Counted from the first letter of the stretch, positions 8,222-17,036 are shown. The stretch: DNA of 62,369 bases from Streptomyces lycii (GCF_009735685.1 NZ_WHPN01000035.1:1-62369), one strand, 5' to 3'. Notes: generated by a model not told the origin, from the letters alone. Made by a program: numbers and translations.

Positions 8222-9075
8222 GTGACCAGCGACAACAACCGCCCCCACGCGGCGTACGGCCGCCGTTCCCTACTCGCCGGCGCCGCCGCACCGGCCGCCT
8301 CCGCCACCGTCCTCGCAGCCACGCCCCGGGCCCGGGCTGCCTCCGGGGGAACCGCCCGGACCGCGGCCTGGGAGGACGTGCTCGGCCCGGGCTCCTTCGC
8401 CGGCTACGGCGCCCTGGAGGCCGACTGGAACACCTCTACCCCTGGGGTTCCGACCACAACGGCACCGCCCGGATGTACGGCAGCGCCACCGACCACAACC
8501 ACATCCATCTCTCCGGCAACGTGCTCACCCCCCAGGCGACCCGTAGCAACTGGGACGAGGGCACCAGCACCGCCGACCCGCACCTGCCGATCCGGTACCA
8601 CTCGGGCGCCGTGCACGCCAAGCACCAGGTCCGGGTGACCGACGAGTTCCCCAACTACGAGGTGAAGGGCGAATTCCAGGCCCCCGGCTCGCCCGGGACC
8701 TGGCCGGCCTTCTGGCTGACCGGGGCCAACAGCCGGCCCCCGGAGAGCGACATCCTCGAATACAAGGGCGACAACCGGAACTGGTTCAACACCTTCCGCA
8801 CCAGCTCCGACGTCTCCAGCACCATCGTGAGCGTCTCCTCACCCGGCAGCTGGCACGAGTACCGCACCCGGATCACCAAGGTCAGCGACACGGACGTGGA
8901 GATCCACTACTACCTGGACGGCACCTGGAAGGCCGCCCACCGGGCGAACTTCGTCGGCAAGCCGCTCCGGGTCGTCTGCGACCTCCAGATGGAGGGCTCG
9001 TCGGACAGCTCCGGACCGGGCGGCGGCACGTACTACCGGGCCCGGAACATCTACATCGGCCGCAGCCGGGCGTAA
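8222..9075 (+). pseudogene. GH16-like secreted glycoside hydrolase, frameshifted near 8434
   Basis: The first part reads from GTG 8222 as a Tat-type signal (YGRRSLLAGAAAPAASATV) and a mature start AAWEDVLGPGSFAGYGALEADWNT. The rest is in another frame, from LYPWGSDHNGTARMYG to the stop at 9075. The shift falls at AACACC/TCTACC around 8434-8435; one extra C there would restore a continuous protein of about 284 residues. The GH16 signature ExDxxE is present as ESDILE after WPAFWLTG, with conserved EYRTRITKV and YYRARNIYIG strands, so a beta-jelly-roll hydrolase or lyase acting on an extracellular polysaccharide is likely. It may be a real pseudogene or a sequencing error. TTGACA occurs at 8129 in the 210-base gap before it. 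Confidence 0.75.
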
Positions 9076-9080
9076 CCGCC

Positions 9081-9464
9081 TCAAAGCTCGCCCGGGCTCC
9101 CGGTGGTGGGCGTCGCCTGGTGGAAACGGATCAGCCAGCGGCCGTCCTCCGCCCGGCACCACAGGGAGCTGCGGAAGGCCCGGACGCCGTCGCTCTCCGA
9201 GACGTACGTCAGATGCACCAGTCCGGGCGCGAGGAGCGTACCGGCGAAGTCCGTGGCCGTGACCGGCGCCCGCGGCGGGGCGCCGGGCGCCGGAGGCCCC
9301 ATCAGGCTCAGCACCGAATCCCGGTCCCACCGGCGGCCGGACGCGCCGAACTCCGTGAACTCCGGGTGCAGCGCCTCGGCGACACGCGCCACCGACGCCC
9401 GCACCCCGGGATCGAGAAGCCGCCGCTCGGCGTCGACGGCCTGCTGTACCTCGGCCCCGCTCAT
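9081..9464 (-). CDS. DUF4440/SnoaL-like protein
   Basis: A 127-residue single-domain protein with the cone-shaped NTF2/SnoaL-like pattern seen in DUF4440 proteins: an N-terminal helix (VQQAVDAERRLLDPGVR), LHPEFTEFGASGRRWDRDSV, then strands ending WCRAEDGRWLIRFHQATP. Family members include small-molecule binding proteins and occasional enzymes, but no active site can be named here. Its ATG overlaps the stop of the DUF397 gene (ATGA at 9464-9461), so it is translationally coupled to the XRE/DUF397 pair on the minus strand and is the last gene of that set. Confidence 0.85.
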   Translation of the reverse strand: MSGAEVQQAVDAERRLLDPGVRASVARVAEALHPEFTEFGASGRRWDRDSVLSLMGPPAPGAPPRAPVTATDFAGTLLAPGLVHLTYVSESDGVRAFRSSLWCRAEDGRWLIRFHQATPTTGSPGEL

Positions 9465-9667
9465 CGCCCCGCCTCCGGCCGTCCGGTGAACACGTCCGCC
9501 TTGACGGCGCGTATGAGTCCGTCGAGCGCGGCGGGCGTGGTGGTCAGGACGGTGCCGGGGTCGTCGCTCTCGCGCAGGGCCACGGCCGGTCCGAGCGTGG
9601 CGATTTCCATACACTCGCCCTCCTCCTGGGAAAAGGACGACTTCTGCCAGACGGTCTGCTCTCTCAT
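9461..9667 (-). CDS. DUF397 small protein
   Basis: A 68-residue DUF397 protein with the typical opening WQKSSFSQEEGECMEIA and the middle VALRESDDPGTVL. Such proteins are abundant in streptomycetes next to DUF5753-type XRE regulators, which are thought to be their partners (WhiJ-like systems); their biochemical role is unclear. It begins eight bases after the XRE gene on the minus strand and overlaps the start of the DUF4440 gene by four bases. A second DUF397/XRE pair lies at 47517-48519. Confidence 0.9.
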   Translation of the reverse strand: MREQTVWQKSSFSQEEGECMEIATLGPAVALRESDDPGTVLTTTPAALDGLIRAVKADVFTGRPEAGR

Positions 9668-9675
9668 GGTGTCCT

Positions 9676-10530
9676 TCACATCTCTCGGACGATGGTCTGG
9701 ATGAAGGCTCGCGACCGGCTCTCGCTCAGCGCCGACGCCCGCATGGTGTCGTAGAGGCTCCGGTACTTCCGCAGGTGCGGTTCGGTGTCCAGGAACCCGA
9801 TCCCGTGCGCGGCGTCGACCTGCACCGTGTCGAGCTGGGGTACGGGTCCGTGCGCGTAGAGCATGGCGTGGCCGGAGCCGATGTGTGCTTCGGACTCGAA
9901 GGGGATGACGCGGAGCCCGATGTGGGGCTCCTCGCTCAGCCCCAGCAAGGTTTCCAGTTGCTCCCGAGCCACTTTCCGGCCCCCGAAACGCATGCGCAGC
10001 GCGGCTTCGTGAACGACCGCCTCGTACGGCGGGACTTCGTCTCGCGCAAAGATTTTCTGCCGCTCCATGCGGTGTGACACCCGGGCCTCCAATTCGGTTT
10101 CCGGAAGCGGAGGCATGGTCGAGCCGAAGATGGTGCGTGCGTACGCGTCGGTCTGCAAGAGGCCGGGGATGTGAGTGATCTGGATTGTCCGGAGCCGTGT
10201 CGCGTGGTGCTCCAGCTCGGACAGGTCCAGGAGTGGCGCCGGAAGAATGCCGCGGTACGACTCCCACCAGCCCTGGCCGCGTTGTTCGTGGGTGATGGCG
10301 GCCAAGGCGTCGATCAACGCGGTGTCGTCGGCCGAGTAGAAGGCGGCCAGTCGGCGCAGACGCTCCTCGCTGATGCCGAACCGGCCCGCCTCGATGTGAC
10401 TGATCTGAGGCTGCCCGCCGCCGAGTAGCGCCCCGGCTTCTCGCGAGGAGACCCCGGCCGCTTCCCGCATCTTGCGCAGTTGCGTGCCCAACCGGATCTG
10501 GCGTGCCGTGGGGCTGCTTCTCGGTGGCAT
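9676..10530 (-). CDS. XRE-family regulator with DUF5753 domain (WhiJ-like)
   Basis: A 284-residue DNA-binding protein. Residues about 8-62 form an XRE helix-turn-helix (LRKMREAAGVSSREAGALLG, QISHIEAGRFGI), and the rest is the DUF5753 domain common in streptomycete WhiJ-like regulators (HITHIPGLLQTDAYAR, LGLSEEPHIGLRVIPF). The frame extends upstream to 10605, but the ATG at 10530 is preceded by GGAGAAGGAAGCC, a good ribosome binding site, so I use it. It is followed by DUF397 and DUF4440 genes and diverges from an anti-sigma-factor-like ATPase gene, a grouping typical of developmental regulatory loci. Ligand and targets are unknown. Confidence 0.92.
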   Translation of the reverse strand: MPPRSSPTARQIRLGTQLRKMREAAGVSSREAGALLGGGQPQISHIEAGRFGISEERLRRLAAFYSADDTALIDALAAITHEQRGQGWWESYRGILPAPLLDLSELEHHATRLRTIQITHIPGLLQTDAYARTIFGSTMPPLPETELEARVSHRMERQKIFARDEVPPYEAVVHEAALRMRFGGRKVAREQLETLLGLSEEPHIGLRVIPFESEAHIGSGHAMLYAHGPVPQLDTVQVDAAHGIGFLDTEPHLRKYRSLYDTMRASALSESRSRAFIQTIVREM

Positions 10531-10708
10531 GGCTTCCTTCTCCTGTGGCTGCTGTCCGGTGTCACTTTCCCACGATCTGTGACGGCGGTACGGGTCGTGG
10601 TCCATAGGTGCGCCGGATCATGTATGTCCTCTACTGTCTGTGACCCTGCCAGTGCACGGGGTAGCAGTAGCGAGCCGTGTGCCCCGAATCCCATGGGAGA
10701 AGCGCGAC

Positions 10709-11131
10709 ATGGAGCCCCACGCCTACACCCTCTGCTGCCCGCCGCAGGCCACCGTGCCGAAGGTCGCCCGTGACTTCGTCGTGAGCGTGCTGCGGTCGCT
10801 GGACCTCCCGCACCTCACCGACAGCGCGGCCCTGTGCACCTCGGAACTGGTCACCAACTCCTACGTGCACGCGCGGAGCCACGGGGCCGCGGCACTCGGC
10901 TCGCTGCTCCGGCTCGCCGTCGAACCCGCCCTCGTGAGGATCAGCGTCTACGACGGCAACCCCGTACCGCCCCGCCCGCGCGGCGCCCGCGACGAGGACG
11001 AGGGCGGGCGCGGCCTGGCCCTGGTCGACGCGCTCGCCGATGCCTGGGGGCACGTGCGCGGAGCGCCGCTCGGGTTCACCGGCCGGGAGGGCAAGGGCGT
11101 GTGGTGCGAGCTGGGCACCGGCCGGGTGTGA
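10709..11131 (+). CDS. RsbW-like ATP-binding protein (HATPase_c_2)
   Basis: A 140-residue GHKL-type ATPase domain resembling anti-sigma regulatory kinases. The N-box is seen in CTSELVTNSYVHA and the G1/G2-like loops in VYDGNPVPP and EGGRGLALVDALADAWG. It probably binds a partner protein or phosphorylates an anti-anti-sigma factor, but no sigma factor is adjacent. It diverges from the XRE/DUF397 set across a gap of 178 bases that should hold both promoters. The ATG at 10709 has GGGAGAAG upstream, whereas the upstream in-frame start at 10640 has no ribosome site. This trio matches the usual neighbourhood of WhiJ/AbaA-like loci. Confidence 0.88.
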   Translation: MEPHAYTLCCPPQATVPKVARDFVVSVLRSLDLPHLTDSAALCTSELVTNSYVHARSHGAAALGSLLRLAVEPALVRISVYDGNPVPPRPRGARDEDEGGRGLALVDALADAWGHVRGAPLGFTGREGKGVWCELGTGRV

Positions 11132-11136
11132 GGGGA

Positions 11137-11161
11137 CGGCGCCACCCACGCCGTGGCGCCG
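11137..11161 (+). terminator. Hairpin terminator after the ATPase gene
   Basis: CGGCGCCAC (11137-11145) pairs with GTGGCGCCG (11153-11161) around a seven-base loop, beginning six bases after the stop codon of the ATPase gene. Confidence 0.6.
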
Positions 11162-11279
11162 GAGGTGGTGCCGCCACCGCATGCGGCCATGCCTTCGGGC
11201 AAACGGCGGCGCCCGGGACGCAACCGGCGATCCCGGCCGACGGTGACGACCTCGGCACCCGGCCGTCAGGAGGGTTGCG

Positions 11280-11493
11280 ATGTCCGCAGCAGCTCCGGAG
11301 CACCCCTGTGACGAGCCGACGCTCATGGAGGTCGCCGACCGGCTCGCCGATGAGCTGACCGCTACCGCGTCGAGATCATCGGGGGAGAAATCACCGCGTG
11401 CGAGCCGTACACCGGCCCGGGGAGTCCTTCGTGCTGCCGGAGTCGGTCGGGGAGCCCGTGAAGCTGGACGTCGACACCGTGCTCGGGCACTGA
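11280..11493 (+). pseudogene. Remnant of an Uma2-family putative nuclease gene
   Basis: A degraded gene with a good ribosome site (GGAGGGTTGCG before ATG 11280). The first frame reads MSAAAPEHPCDEPTLMEVAD and ends at DELT. A second frame then gives YRVEIIGGEITACEPYTGPG, and a third gives GESFVLPESVGEP then VKLDVDTVLGH to the stop at 11493. These are recognisable N-terminal and C-terminal ends of the Uma2 (PD-(D/E)XK-like) proteins that are numerous in streptomycetes. About 100 internal codons including the catalytic core are missing and at least two frameshifts remain, so it cannot be functional. Confidence 0.7.
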
Positions 11494-11558
11494 GCACGAG
11501 CCGGTTTCCTTCCGCCGCGCCGGACCCCGCGCCGCGCCGGACCCCCAGCCGCGCGGTG

Positions 11559-12605
11559 CTACAGCGTGAACCAGCCGTAGCCGCCGTACCAGTGCCCGCC
11601 GGCGCGGAGGTGGTCGGTCACCGCGCGCTCCACGGCCGTGCGCCGGGGGAGTCCGGCGATGTCCAGGGCCGGGTCGCCGAAGACGAAGGCCACCGGCTCG
11701 GTGTCGTCCGGCTCCACCGGCGCGTCCGGCAGCGGCGGGGCGTCGTGGAACCGGTCCTGGAAGCGCACGATGTTCGACGACTCCGGCAGGTACTCCCGCA
11801 ACTGCCGGTCCAGCAGCCACGAGTTGCACATCGCGACGGTGTACGGCTCCTCCGGGAAGTGGCGCGGGAAGAACACCCGGGCCCGGTCGACCGACGCGTC
11901 GCAGGCGCCGGGCGTCATCGGCCCGGAGAAGTCGGGGATGTGCACGTTCAGCGCGGGCCCGCCGGGGCCGAGCGGCCGGCCGCCGGATCCGAGCGGCAGC
12001 CCGGCCGCCGCGACCGCCGCGCCGGTCCGCTCGTCCAGCCGCGCCCGCTGGAACTGGAGCCGCCCGAGCTGGTACAGCTCGCCCCGGAAGTGCAGCGTCG
12101 GCCACCACGGGTGCAGCAGCCCGGTGCGGCCGGTGCGACGCCGGTGCACGGCCAGGTGCCGCCCCAGGTCGGCGAGGGTGCGCCGGGAGACGGTCTCCGG
12201 GATGCCGCGCTCCCGGTGGTGGGCCCGTACGTACGGCAGCGCCGCGAGGAACACGTACACCGGAAGGCAGCGCCCGGCCGCCGCGAGCCGCCCCTCCTCG
12301 GGCAGCAGCCCGTCGGCCACGGGCGGCATGTCCGAGCCCTTGCGCACGACCCCCATGTCCCGCACGAGGTTCGCCACGGACCGCTCCACCAGCCAACGGA
12401 AGCCGGGCTCCTCGGTCACGACGGGCCGCACGGCGACCAGCGTGTTGATGTCCTCGTGCGGCACGGCCAGGTCGAGCAGCACTTCCGGAAGCTCGTCGTC
12501 CGGCGGCAGCACCACCGCGGCCTGTGGCCCGCCCCGCTCCTGTGCCGCCTTCTCCCACCGCACGAAGCGCTCGTCGGCCCGCAGCAGTTCCCGTACGTCT
12601 CCCAT
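11559..12605 (-). CDS. Acyltransferase-like protein, probable DUF5596 family
   Basis: A 348-residue soluble protein I place tentatively in the actinobacterial 'acyltransferase domain-containing' (DUF5596) family, in which an N-terminal helical region precedes a GNAT-like fold. Visible features are a helical N-terminus (MGDVRELLRADERFVRWEKA), a central LGRLQFQRARLDE then LNVHIPDFSGPMTP, and FFPRHFPEEPYTVAMCNSWL followed by LREYLPESSNIVRFQDRF. The substrate is unknown and no catalytic residue can be named with confidence. There is no signal peptide. It is a single gene on the minus strand, with an Uma2 remnant downstream and a divergently transcribed membrane glycosyltransferase upstream. Confidence 0.75.
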   Translation of the reverse strand: MGDVRELLRADERFVRWEKAAQERGGPQAAVVLPPDDELPEVLLDLAVPHEDINTLVAVRPVVTEEPGFRWLVERSVANLVRDMGVVRKGSDMPPVADGLLPEEGRLAAAGRCLPVYVFLAALPYVRAHHRERGIPETVSRRTLADLGRHLAVHRRRTGRTGLLHPWWPTLHFRGELYQLGRLQFQRARLDERTGAAVAAAGLPLGSGGRPLGPGGPALNVHIPDFSGPMTPGACDASVDRARVFFPRHFPEEPYTVAMCNSWLLDRQLREYLPESSNIVRFQDRFHDAPPLPDAPVEPDDTEPVAFVFGDPALDIAGLPRRTAVERAVTDHLRAGGHWYGGYGWFTL

Positions 12606-12836
12606 CAGGCAGAGCCTACGGCGGACACGCCGCGAAAGGCACCGGTGGCCAGGGGGTTTTCAGCTTCACGCCGGGCGGCGTCCGCGGCTGCGGGGCAGGG
12701 CGCCCCGGCCACCGCGCCGCCCGTGGGCCGCCCCTGGGCCGCCCGGCCCACGGAAATTCCGGCCCGCGTGGGGTGAACGCGTGTCGCGGAGCGGTCCGTA
12801 CTTCCCGGCGGGCTGTTCGCTGGGAGGGTGGGCGCG

Positions 12837-14720
12837 ATGACGCACGGACAGCAGCCGCTCCTCGAACGCGCCGGTGACGGCGAGCGGCGGGGCGCGCCCG
12901 TCCCGCGCCCGGAGGCGGCGGGCGCCACACCGCCTCCGGGTGCGGACGGCCGGTGGCGGCGGCACCGGCGGTGGCTGTACGGGCTCGCTGTCGTCGTACT
13001 CCTCGGGCAGATGGCGGTCGCCATGGTCACGGCGGCCGTGCGGCAGACGCCGACCATCGACGAGCCCGTGTACGTGGCCACGGCCGTCGTCCAGACGCAG
13101 CAGCACAGCCTGCGGTACAACCCGGAACACCCGCCGCTCGGCAAGCTGCTCATCGCGGCCGGGACCGTCTTCGCCGAGCCCCGGCTCGACCCCGGCTTCG
13201 ACGGCGACCAGACCGAGCTGGGCCGGGAACTGCTGTACGGGTCCGGGAACGACCCGGAGCGGCTGATGCGGGCGGCACGGCTGCCGGTGATCGTGTCGAC
13301 ACTGCTGTTCGGGCTGGTCGTGCTCGCCTTCGCCCGGGAGCTGGCCGGTCCGGCGGGCGGGCTGGTGGCGCTCGCCCTGTACGCGTTCTCGCCCGACGTC
13401 ATCGCGCACGGGTCGCTCGCCACGCTCGACGTACCGGCGGCCGGGTTCCTGCTGACCTCGGCCTGGCTGCTGTGGCGGTCCCGCCTCCGGCCACGGCTCT
13501 TCCTGCCGCTCGCCGGTGCGGCGCTCGGCGCGGCGCTGGCCACCAAGATGAGCACCCTGGCCGCGGTCCCGGTGCTGCTGGTGGCGGCGGTGCTCTCGGT
13601 GTGGCGGGCGGCAGGGCACCCGTCCCGCGCCGGGGCGGGCACCGGGCCCCGGCCCGCTGCCGGAGTCCGCGCCGGGACGCGCCGCGGCCTGGTGGCGGTC
13701 GCCGTCGTGGGCCTCGCCGCCGTCGCCGTGGTGTGGCTCTGCTACCTCGCCGTCGATCCCCGGTTGCGCTGGGCGCCGCCGCCCGGTGTTCCGCCGGTGC
13801 GCGGGCTGCGCGGTCTCGCCGTCGGTCTCCTGCCGTTCCCGGCGCCCTACCGGGACGGCATGCTCATCCAGTTCGGCTTCGAGGAGAGGCCGTGGCGCGG
13901 CTTCCTGTTCGGCCGGCTCTACCAGGGATCGCTCTGGTACTACCTCCCGGCCGCGCTGCTGGTGAAGACGCCGCTCGGGACGCTCGCCCTGTGGGCGGCG
14001 GGTGCGGTGGCGACGCTGCGCCACGGCCGGCTGCGGCGCGCGGCGCCGTACGTCCTCGTCCCCGCCGTCGTGCTGCTGGCCGCCGCCATGACCGGCGACC
14101 GCGACCTCGGCGTGCGGTACGCCGTCTTCCTGCCGATGTTCCTCGCGGTCGCCGCCGGGGGCGTGGTCACCGTCCGGCGCGGGGGGCGCCGGGCGGCACG
14201 CGCCGTGACGGCGGCGCTGCTGCTGTGCGTCGCCGTCAGCTCGCTGCGCGCGTACCCGTACTACCTGCCGTACTCCAACGAGGCGTTCGGCGGTCCCGCG
14301 AAGACCCATCACCATCTGCACGACTCGAACGTCGACTGGGGGCAGGACCTCGGACGGCTCGCCGACCGGCTCCGGGAGCGGCACGCGCACGAGCGGCGGA
14401 TCTGGCTCGTCTACAAGGGCAGCGGCGTACCGCGGCACTACGGCATCCGGGCCTCCGATCCGCGCGAGGTGCCCCTGAGCGAGGTGCGCGGACTGATCGC
14501 CGTCTCGAACTCCGCGGCCGCGAAGGCCCGGGGGCGGCTGGCCGCACTCCTCGCCGACAGCAGGCCGGTCGGGGAGGTCGGCCACTCGATCACCCTCTAC
14601 CGCCGGGCGGAACCGTCCCCGCCATCCGTACCGTCTGCCCCGTCCCCGTCCCCGTCCCCGTTCCCTTACGCGTTCCCGTCCGCCGCGTCCTCGGCCGAGG
14701 GCGCTCGCAGTGGCTCCTGA
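12837..14720 (+). CDS. GT39-type membrane glycosyltransferase (PMT/ArnT-like)
   Basis: A protein of about 627 residues with many transmembrane segments. The first extracytoplasmic loop carries the acidic motif TIDEPVYVATA, followed by YNPEHPPLGK, as in lipid-linked-sugar-dependent protein O-mannosyltransferases and ArnT-like enzymes. It should move a sugar from a polyprenyl-phosphate donor to an acceptor outside the membrane. The C-terminal soluble part includes HDSNVDWGQDLGRLADRL, found in this bacterial subfamily. ATG 12837 follows GGGAGG; an in-frame GTG at 12828 is less well placed. The last 55 bases overlap the 3' end of the oppositely oriented MerR gene. The acceptor is unknown. Confidence 0.85.
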   Translation: MTHGQQPLLERAGDGERRGAPVPRPEAAGATPPPGADGRWRRHRRWLYGLAVVVLLGQMAVAMVTAAVRQTPTIDEPVYVATAVVQTQQHSLRYNPEHPPLGKLLIAAGTVFAEPRLDPGFDGDQTELGRELLYGSGNDPERLMRAARLPVIVSTLLFGLVVLAFARELAGPAGGLVALALYAFSPDVIAHGSLATLDVPAAGFLLTSAWLLWRSRLRPRLFLPLAGAALGAALATKMSTLAAVPVLLVAAVLSVWRAAGHPSRAGAGTGPRPAAGVRAGTRRGLVAVAVVGLAAVAVVWLCYLAVDPRLRWAPPPGVPPVRGLRGLAVGLLPFPAPYRDGMLIQFGFEERPWRGFLFGRLYQGSLWYYLPAALLVKTPLGTLALWAAGAVATLRHGRLRRAAPYVLVPAVVLLAAAMTGDRDLGVRYAVFLPMFLAVAAGGVVTVRRGGRRAARAVTAALLLCVAVSSLRAYPYYLPYSNEAFGGPAKTHHHLHDSNVDWGQDLGRLADRLRERHAHERRIWLVYKGSGVPRHYGIRASDPREVPLSEVRGLIAVSNSAAAKARGRLAALLADSRPVGEVGHSITLYRRAEPSPPSVPSAPSPSPSPFPYAFPSAASSAEGARSGS

Positions 14721-15517
14721 AGCTCCGTCACCCACAGCTCGCGGTTCTCCGGGCACTCCAGATACAGCTCGCGGGCATAGCCGGCGGAGCGGTGTCCGTG
14801 GTCCTCGATCCAGCGGGCCAGGGCCTGGGCGGTGGACAGGACGTGGTCCATCGGCCCGTGGTGCACGACCGTCGCGGCCCGGCGGACGGCGGGCAGGTCC
14901 ACGATCTCGGTGCCGGGGACCCCGTCCGGTTCCGCCCGTACCGGCATGGCGGCGTGGACGCGGATCCTCTCACCGTCCGGGTGGTCGTCGTAGTACGCGA
15001 TGCCGGGACCCGCGGGAGCCACACCCGCCGCGCTCAACCTGCGGCACAGTTCCTCGAACAGCGGGCCGACGACCGGGCCGATGGCTTCCGGGCCGAAGTT
15101 CGCGGCGGTGCCGGACAGCTCCGCGACGCGGACGGCCGGGATGCTCTTCACGACGATGTCGTCGGTGCTCATGTGTCCCTCACTCTCGATCGTCCGGAGC
15201 CTCGCCTCGACCTGCGTCAGCCGGGCGGCCGTCGCGGCCATCGCCGCCTCCAGCTCCGCCCGGCGCAGGCGCAGCATGCCGCGCAGTTCCCCGGCGCCGA
15301 TCTCCTCGTCGAGGATCGACCGCACCTGCTGGAGCGTGAACCCCAGATCCTTGAGCGCGATGACGCGGTTGAGCCGGCTGAGCTGGCCCGCCGTGTAGAG
15401 GCGGTAGCCGCTGACCGGGTCGACACGGGCCGGGCGCAGCAGCCCCACGGCGTCGTAGTGGCGCAGCATGCGGACGGATACGTGACCGTGCCGGGCGAAG
15501 TCTCCGATGGTGAACAT
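14666..15517 (-). CDS. MerR-family regulator with GyrI-like effector domain
   Basis: A 283-residue regulator. Residues 1-70 are a MerR winged helix (FTIGDFARHGHVSVRMLRHYDAVGLL, YRLYTAGQLSRLNRVIALKDLG), residues about 75-112 a dimerising coiled coil, and residues about 120-275 a GyrI-like/SOUL-type small-molecule domain (VVKSIPAVRVAEL ... YLECPENRELWVTELQEPL). This BmrR-like layout binds hydrophobic or cationic compounds and activates transporter or detoxification genes. No obvious target lies beside it, apart from the convergent GT39 gene it overlaps by 55 bases. Confidence 0.92.
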   Translation of the reverse strand: MFTIGDFARHGHVSVRMLRHYDAVGLLRPARVDPVSGYRLYTAGQLSRLNRVIALKDLGFTLQQVRSILDEEIGAGELRGMLRLRRAELEAAMAATAARLTQVEARLRTIESEGHMSTDDIVVKSIPAVRVAELSGTAANFGPEAIGPVVGPLFEELCRRLSAAGVAPAGPGIAYYDDHPDGERIRVHAAMPVRAEPDGVPGTEIVDLPAVRRAATVVHHGPMDHVLSTAQALARWIEDHGHRSAGYARELYLECPENRELWVTELQEPLRAPSAEDAADGNA

Positions 15518-15694
15518 GGTGCTTCCGACTCCACTGCCTCACACGGTGTCATGGTCAAGGGCGGCGGGCGCGCGGCCGGACGCGGGGCCGGGACACCGGG
15601 TTCGAGTGCCGGGACACCGGGTCCGGCGCTCGCGCCCATCCTGCGTTCCGGGACGGAACCGGTCCGGACCGTTCCGACCGGCCCGGACCGGGCT

Positions 15695-15820
15695 GCCCCG
15701 GGAGACCCCGCGCCCCGGGAGACCCTGCGCCCCGGGAGACCCTGCGCCCCGGGAGACCCCGCGCCCCGGGAGACCCCGCGTCCCCGGAGATTACGCGTCC
15801 CCGGAGACCCCGCGCCCCGG
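15695..15820. repeat. 17-bp tandem repeat, about 7.4 copies
   Basis: Units of GCCCCGGGAGACCCCGC run head to tail from 15695 to 15820. Copies 1-5 are nearly identical, copy 6 is degenerate (GTCCCCGGAGATTACGC) and copy 7 recovers. They occupy most of the 338-base gap between the MerR gene start and the rmlA stop. I see no gene in the remainder (15518-15694), only short GGGACACCGG-type repeats. Confidence 0.9.
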
Positions 15821-15855
15821 GGCCCGCCGCTCGCACGGTGACACCGAGCCGCGCC

Positions 15856-16971
15856 CTACGATCGCACCGCCACCTGCGGGCTCCGACCCGGCGGGGGCGG
15901 GGCGCCCGCGCCGTCCGCGGTCCGGGCCGCCGCCGTTCCCGGCTCCGTCCCTGCCTCTGTCGCCGCGGTTCCCGGCTCCGTCCCCGGGGCGGATTCCGGC
16001 TCCGGCTCCGTCTCCGTCGCGGGGGGCCCCGTGCCCGTACCCGTCCCCGGCCCCGTACCCGTTTCCGCCGCCGGTGGCCCGAGTTCGAGCGGTTCGCCGT
16101 GCGCGGTGCCGTCGTCCAGCAGGTCGAGCAGATAGCGGCCGTAGCCGCTGCTGAGCAGGGGACGGCCCAGTTGCCGCAATTGGCCGTCGTCGATGTAACC
16201 GCAGCGCCAGGCGATTTCCTCGACACAGCCGACCTTGAAGCCCTGCCGCTCCTCTATCACCCGTACGTATTCCGAGGCCTGCACCATGGCGGTGAAGGTG
16301 CCGGTGTCGAGCCACGCGGTGCCGCGGTTGAGCACGGTCACCGCCAGCTCACCGCGGCGCAGGTATTCCTGGTTGACCGCCGTGATCTCCAATTCGCCGC
16401 GCTCGCTGGGGGCGAGACGGGCTGCGATGTCCACCACGCGGTTGTCGTAGAAATAGAGGCCCGCGACGGCGTACCGGGACTTCGGCCGGGCCGGTTTCTC
16501 CTCGATGGAGACGGCCGAGCCGTCGGCGTCGAGTTCCACAACTCCGTACGCGGTCGGATCGGCCACCGGATAGGCGAAGATGCGGCCCCCCGCCGGGGCG
16601 GTGTGCTCGCGCAGCCGGATGCCGAGGCCCCCGCCGTGGAAGATGTTGTCCCCCAGGACCAGGGCGACCGGTCCGTCGCCGATGAAGTCGGCGCCGAGGA
16701 CGAAGGCATGGGCGATTCCCTCGGGCCGGCCCTGCGCCCGGTAGGTCAGCCGGATCCCGAGATGTGAACCGTCACCGAGCAGCCTTTCGAACTGCGGTTG
16801 GTCCTCCTGCGTGGTGATGAGCAGGATGTCCCGGATACCGGCCATCATCAGGGTCGACAGCGGATAGTAGACCATCGGCTTGTCGAAGACCGGCATGAGC
16901 TGTTTGGAAACGGCTCGGGTGACCGGCCATAATCGCGAACCGGTGCCACCGGCCAGAATGATTCCGCGCAT
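15856..16971 (-). CDS. rmlA: Glucose-1-phosphate thymidylyltransferase with repetitive C-terminal tail
   Basis: A 371-residue nucleotidyltransferase that makes dTDP-glucose from dTTP and glucose-1-phosphate. The signature [25 protein letters not shown] loop sits at residues about 8-28, with [18 protein letters not shown] and WLDTGT motifs further on. The catalytic part ends near residue 290, the usual family length. The last 80 or so residues are a Glu/Pro/Thr/Gly-rich low-complexity tail ([17 protein letters not shown] and similar), unusual for RmlA and probably created by repeat expansion. The frame is open further upstream to 17289, but homology begins at ATG 16971 (MRGIILAGG). It diverges from rmlB across a tandem repeat. 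No rmlC or rmlD is present. Confidence 0.93.
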   Translation of the reverse strand: MRGIILAGGTGSRLWPVTRAVSKQLMPVFDKPMVYYPLSTLMMAGIRDILLITTQEDQPQFERLLGDGSHLGIRLTYRAQGRPEGIAHAFVLGADFIGDGPVALVLGDNIFHGGGLGIRLREHTAPAGGRIFAYPVADPTAYGVVELDADGSAVSIEEKPARPKSRYAVAGLYFYDNRVVDIAARLAPSERGELEITAVNQEYLRRGELAVTVLNRGTAWLDTGTFTAMVQASEYVRVIEERQGFKVGCVEEIAWRCGYIDDGQLRQLGRPLLSSGYGRYLLDLLDDGTAHGEPLELGPPAAETGTGPGTGTGTGPPATETEPEPESAPGTEPGTAATEAGTEPGTAAARTADGAGAPPPPGRSPQVAVRS

Positions 16972-17036
16972 GGCTGTCCGCCTTCTCCTTTCCGGAATTC
17001 GGTGCCCCGGGCGCGTCCGCCGTCGCGGAAGCGGGA

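Noticed and set aside
12953..15841. Open frame of about 960 codons on the plus strand across the GT39 and MerR genes
   Set aside because: It overlaps two homology-supported genes and encodes low-complexity Arg/Ala sequence.
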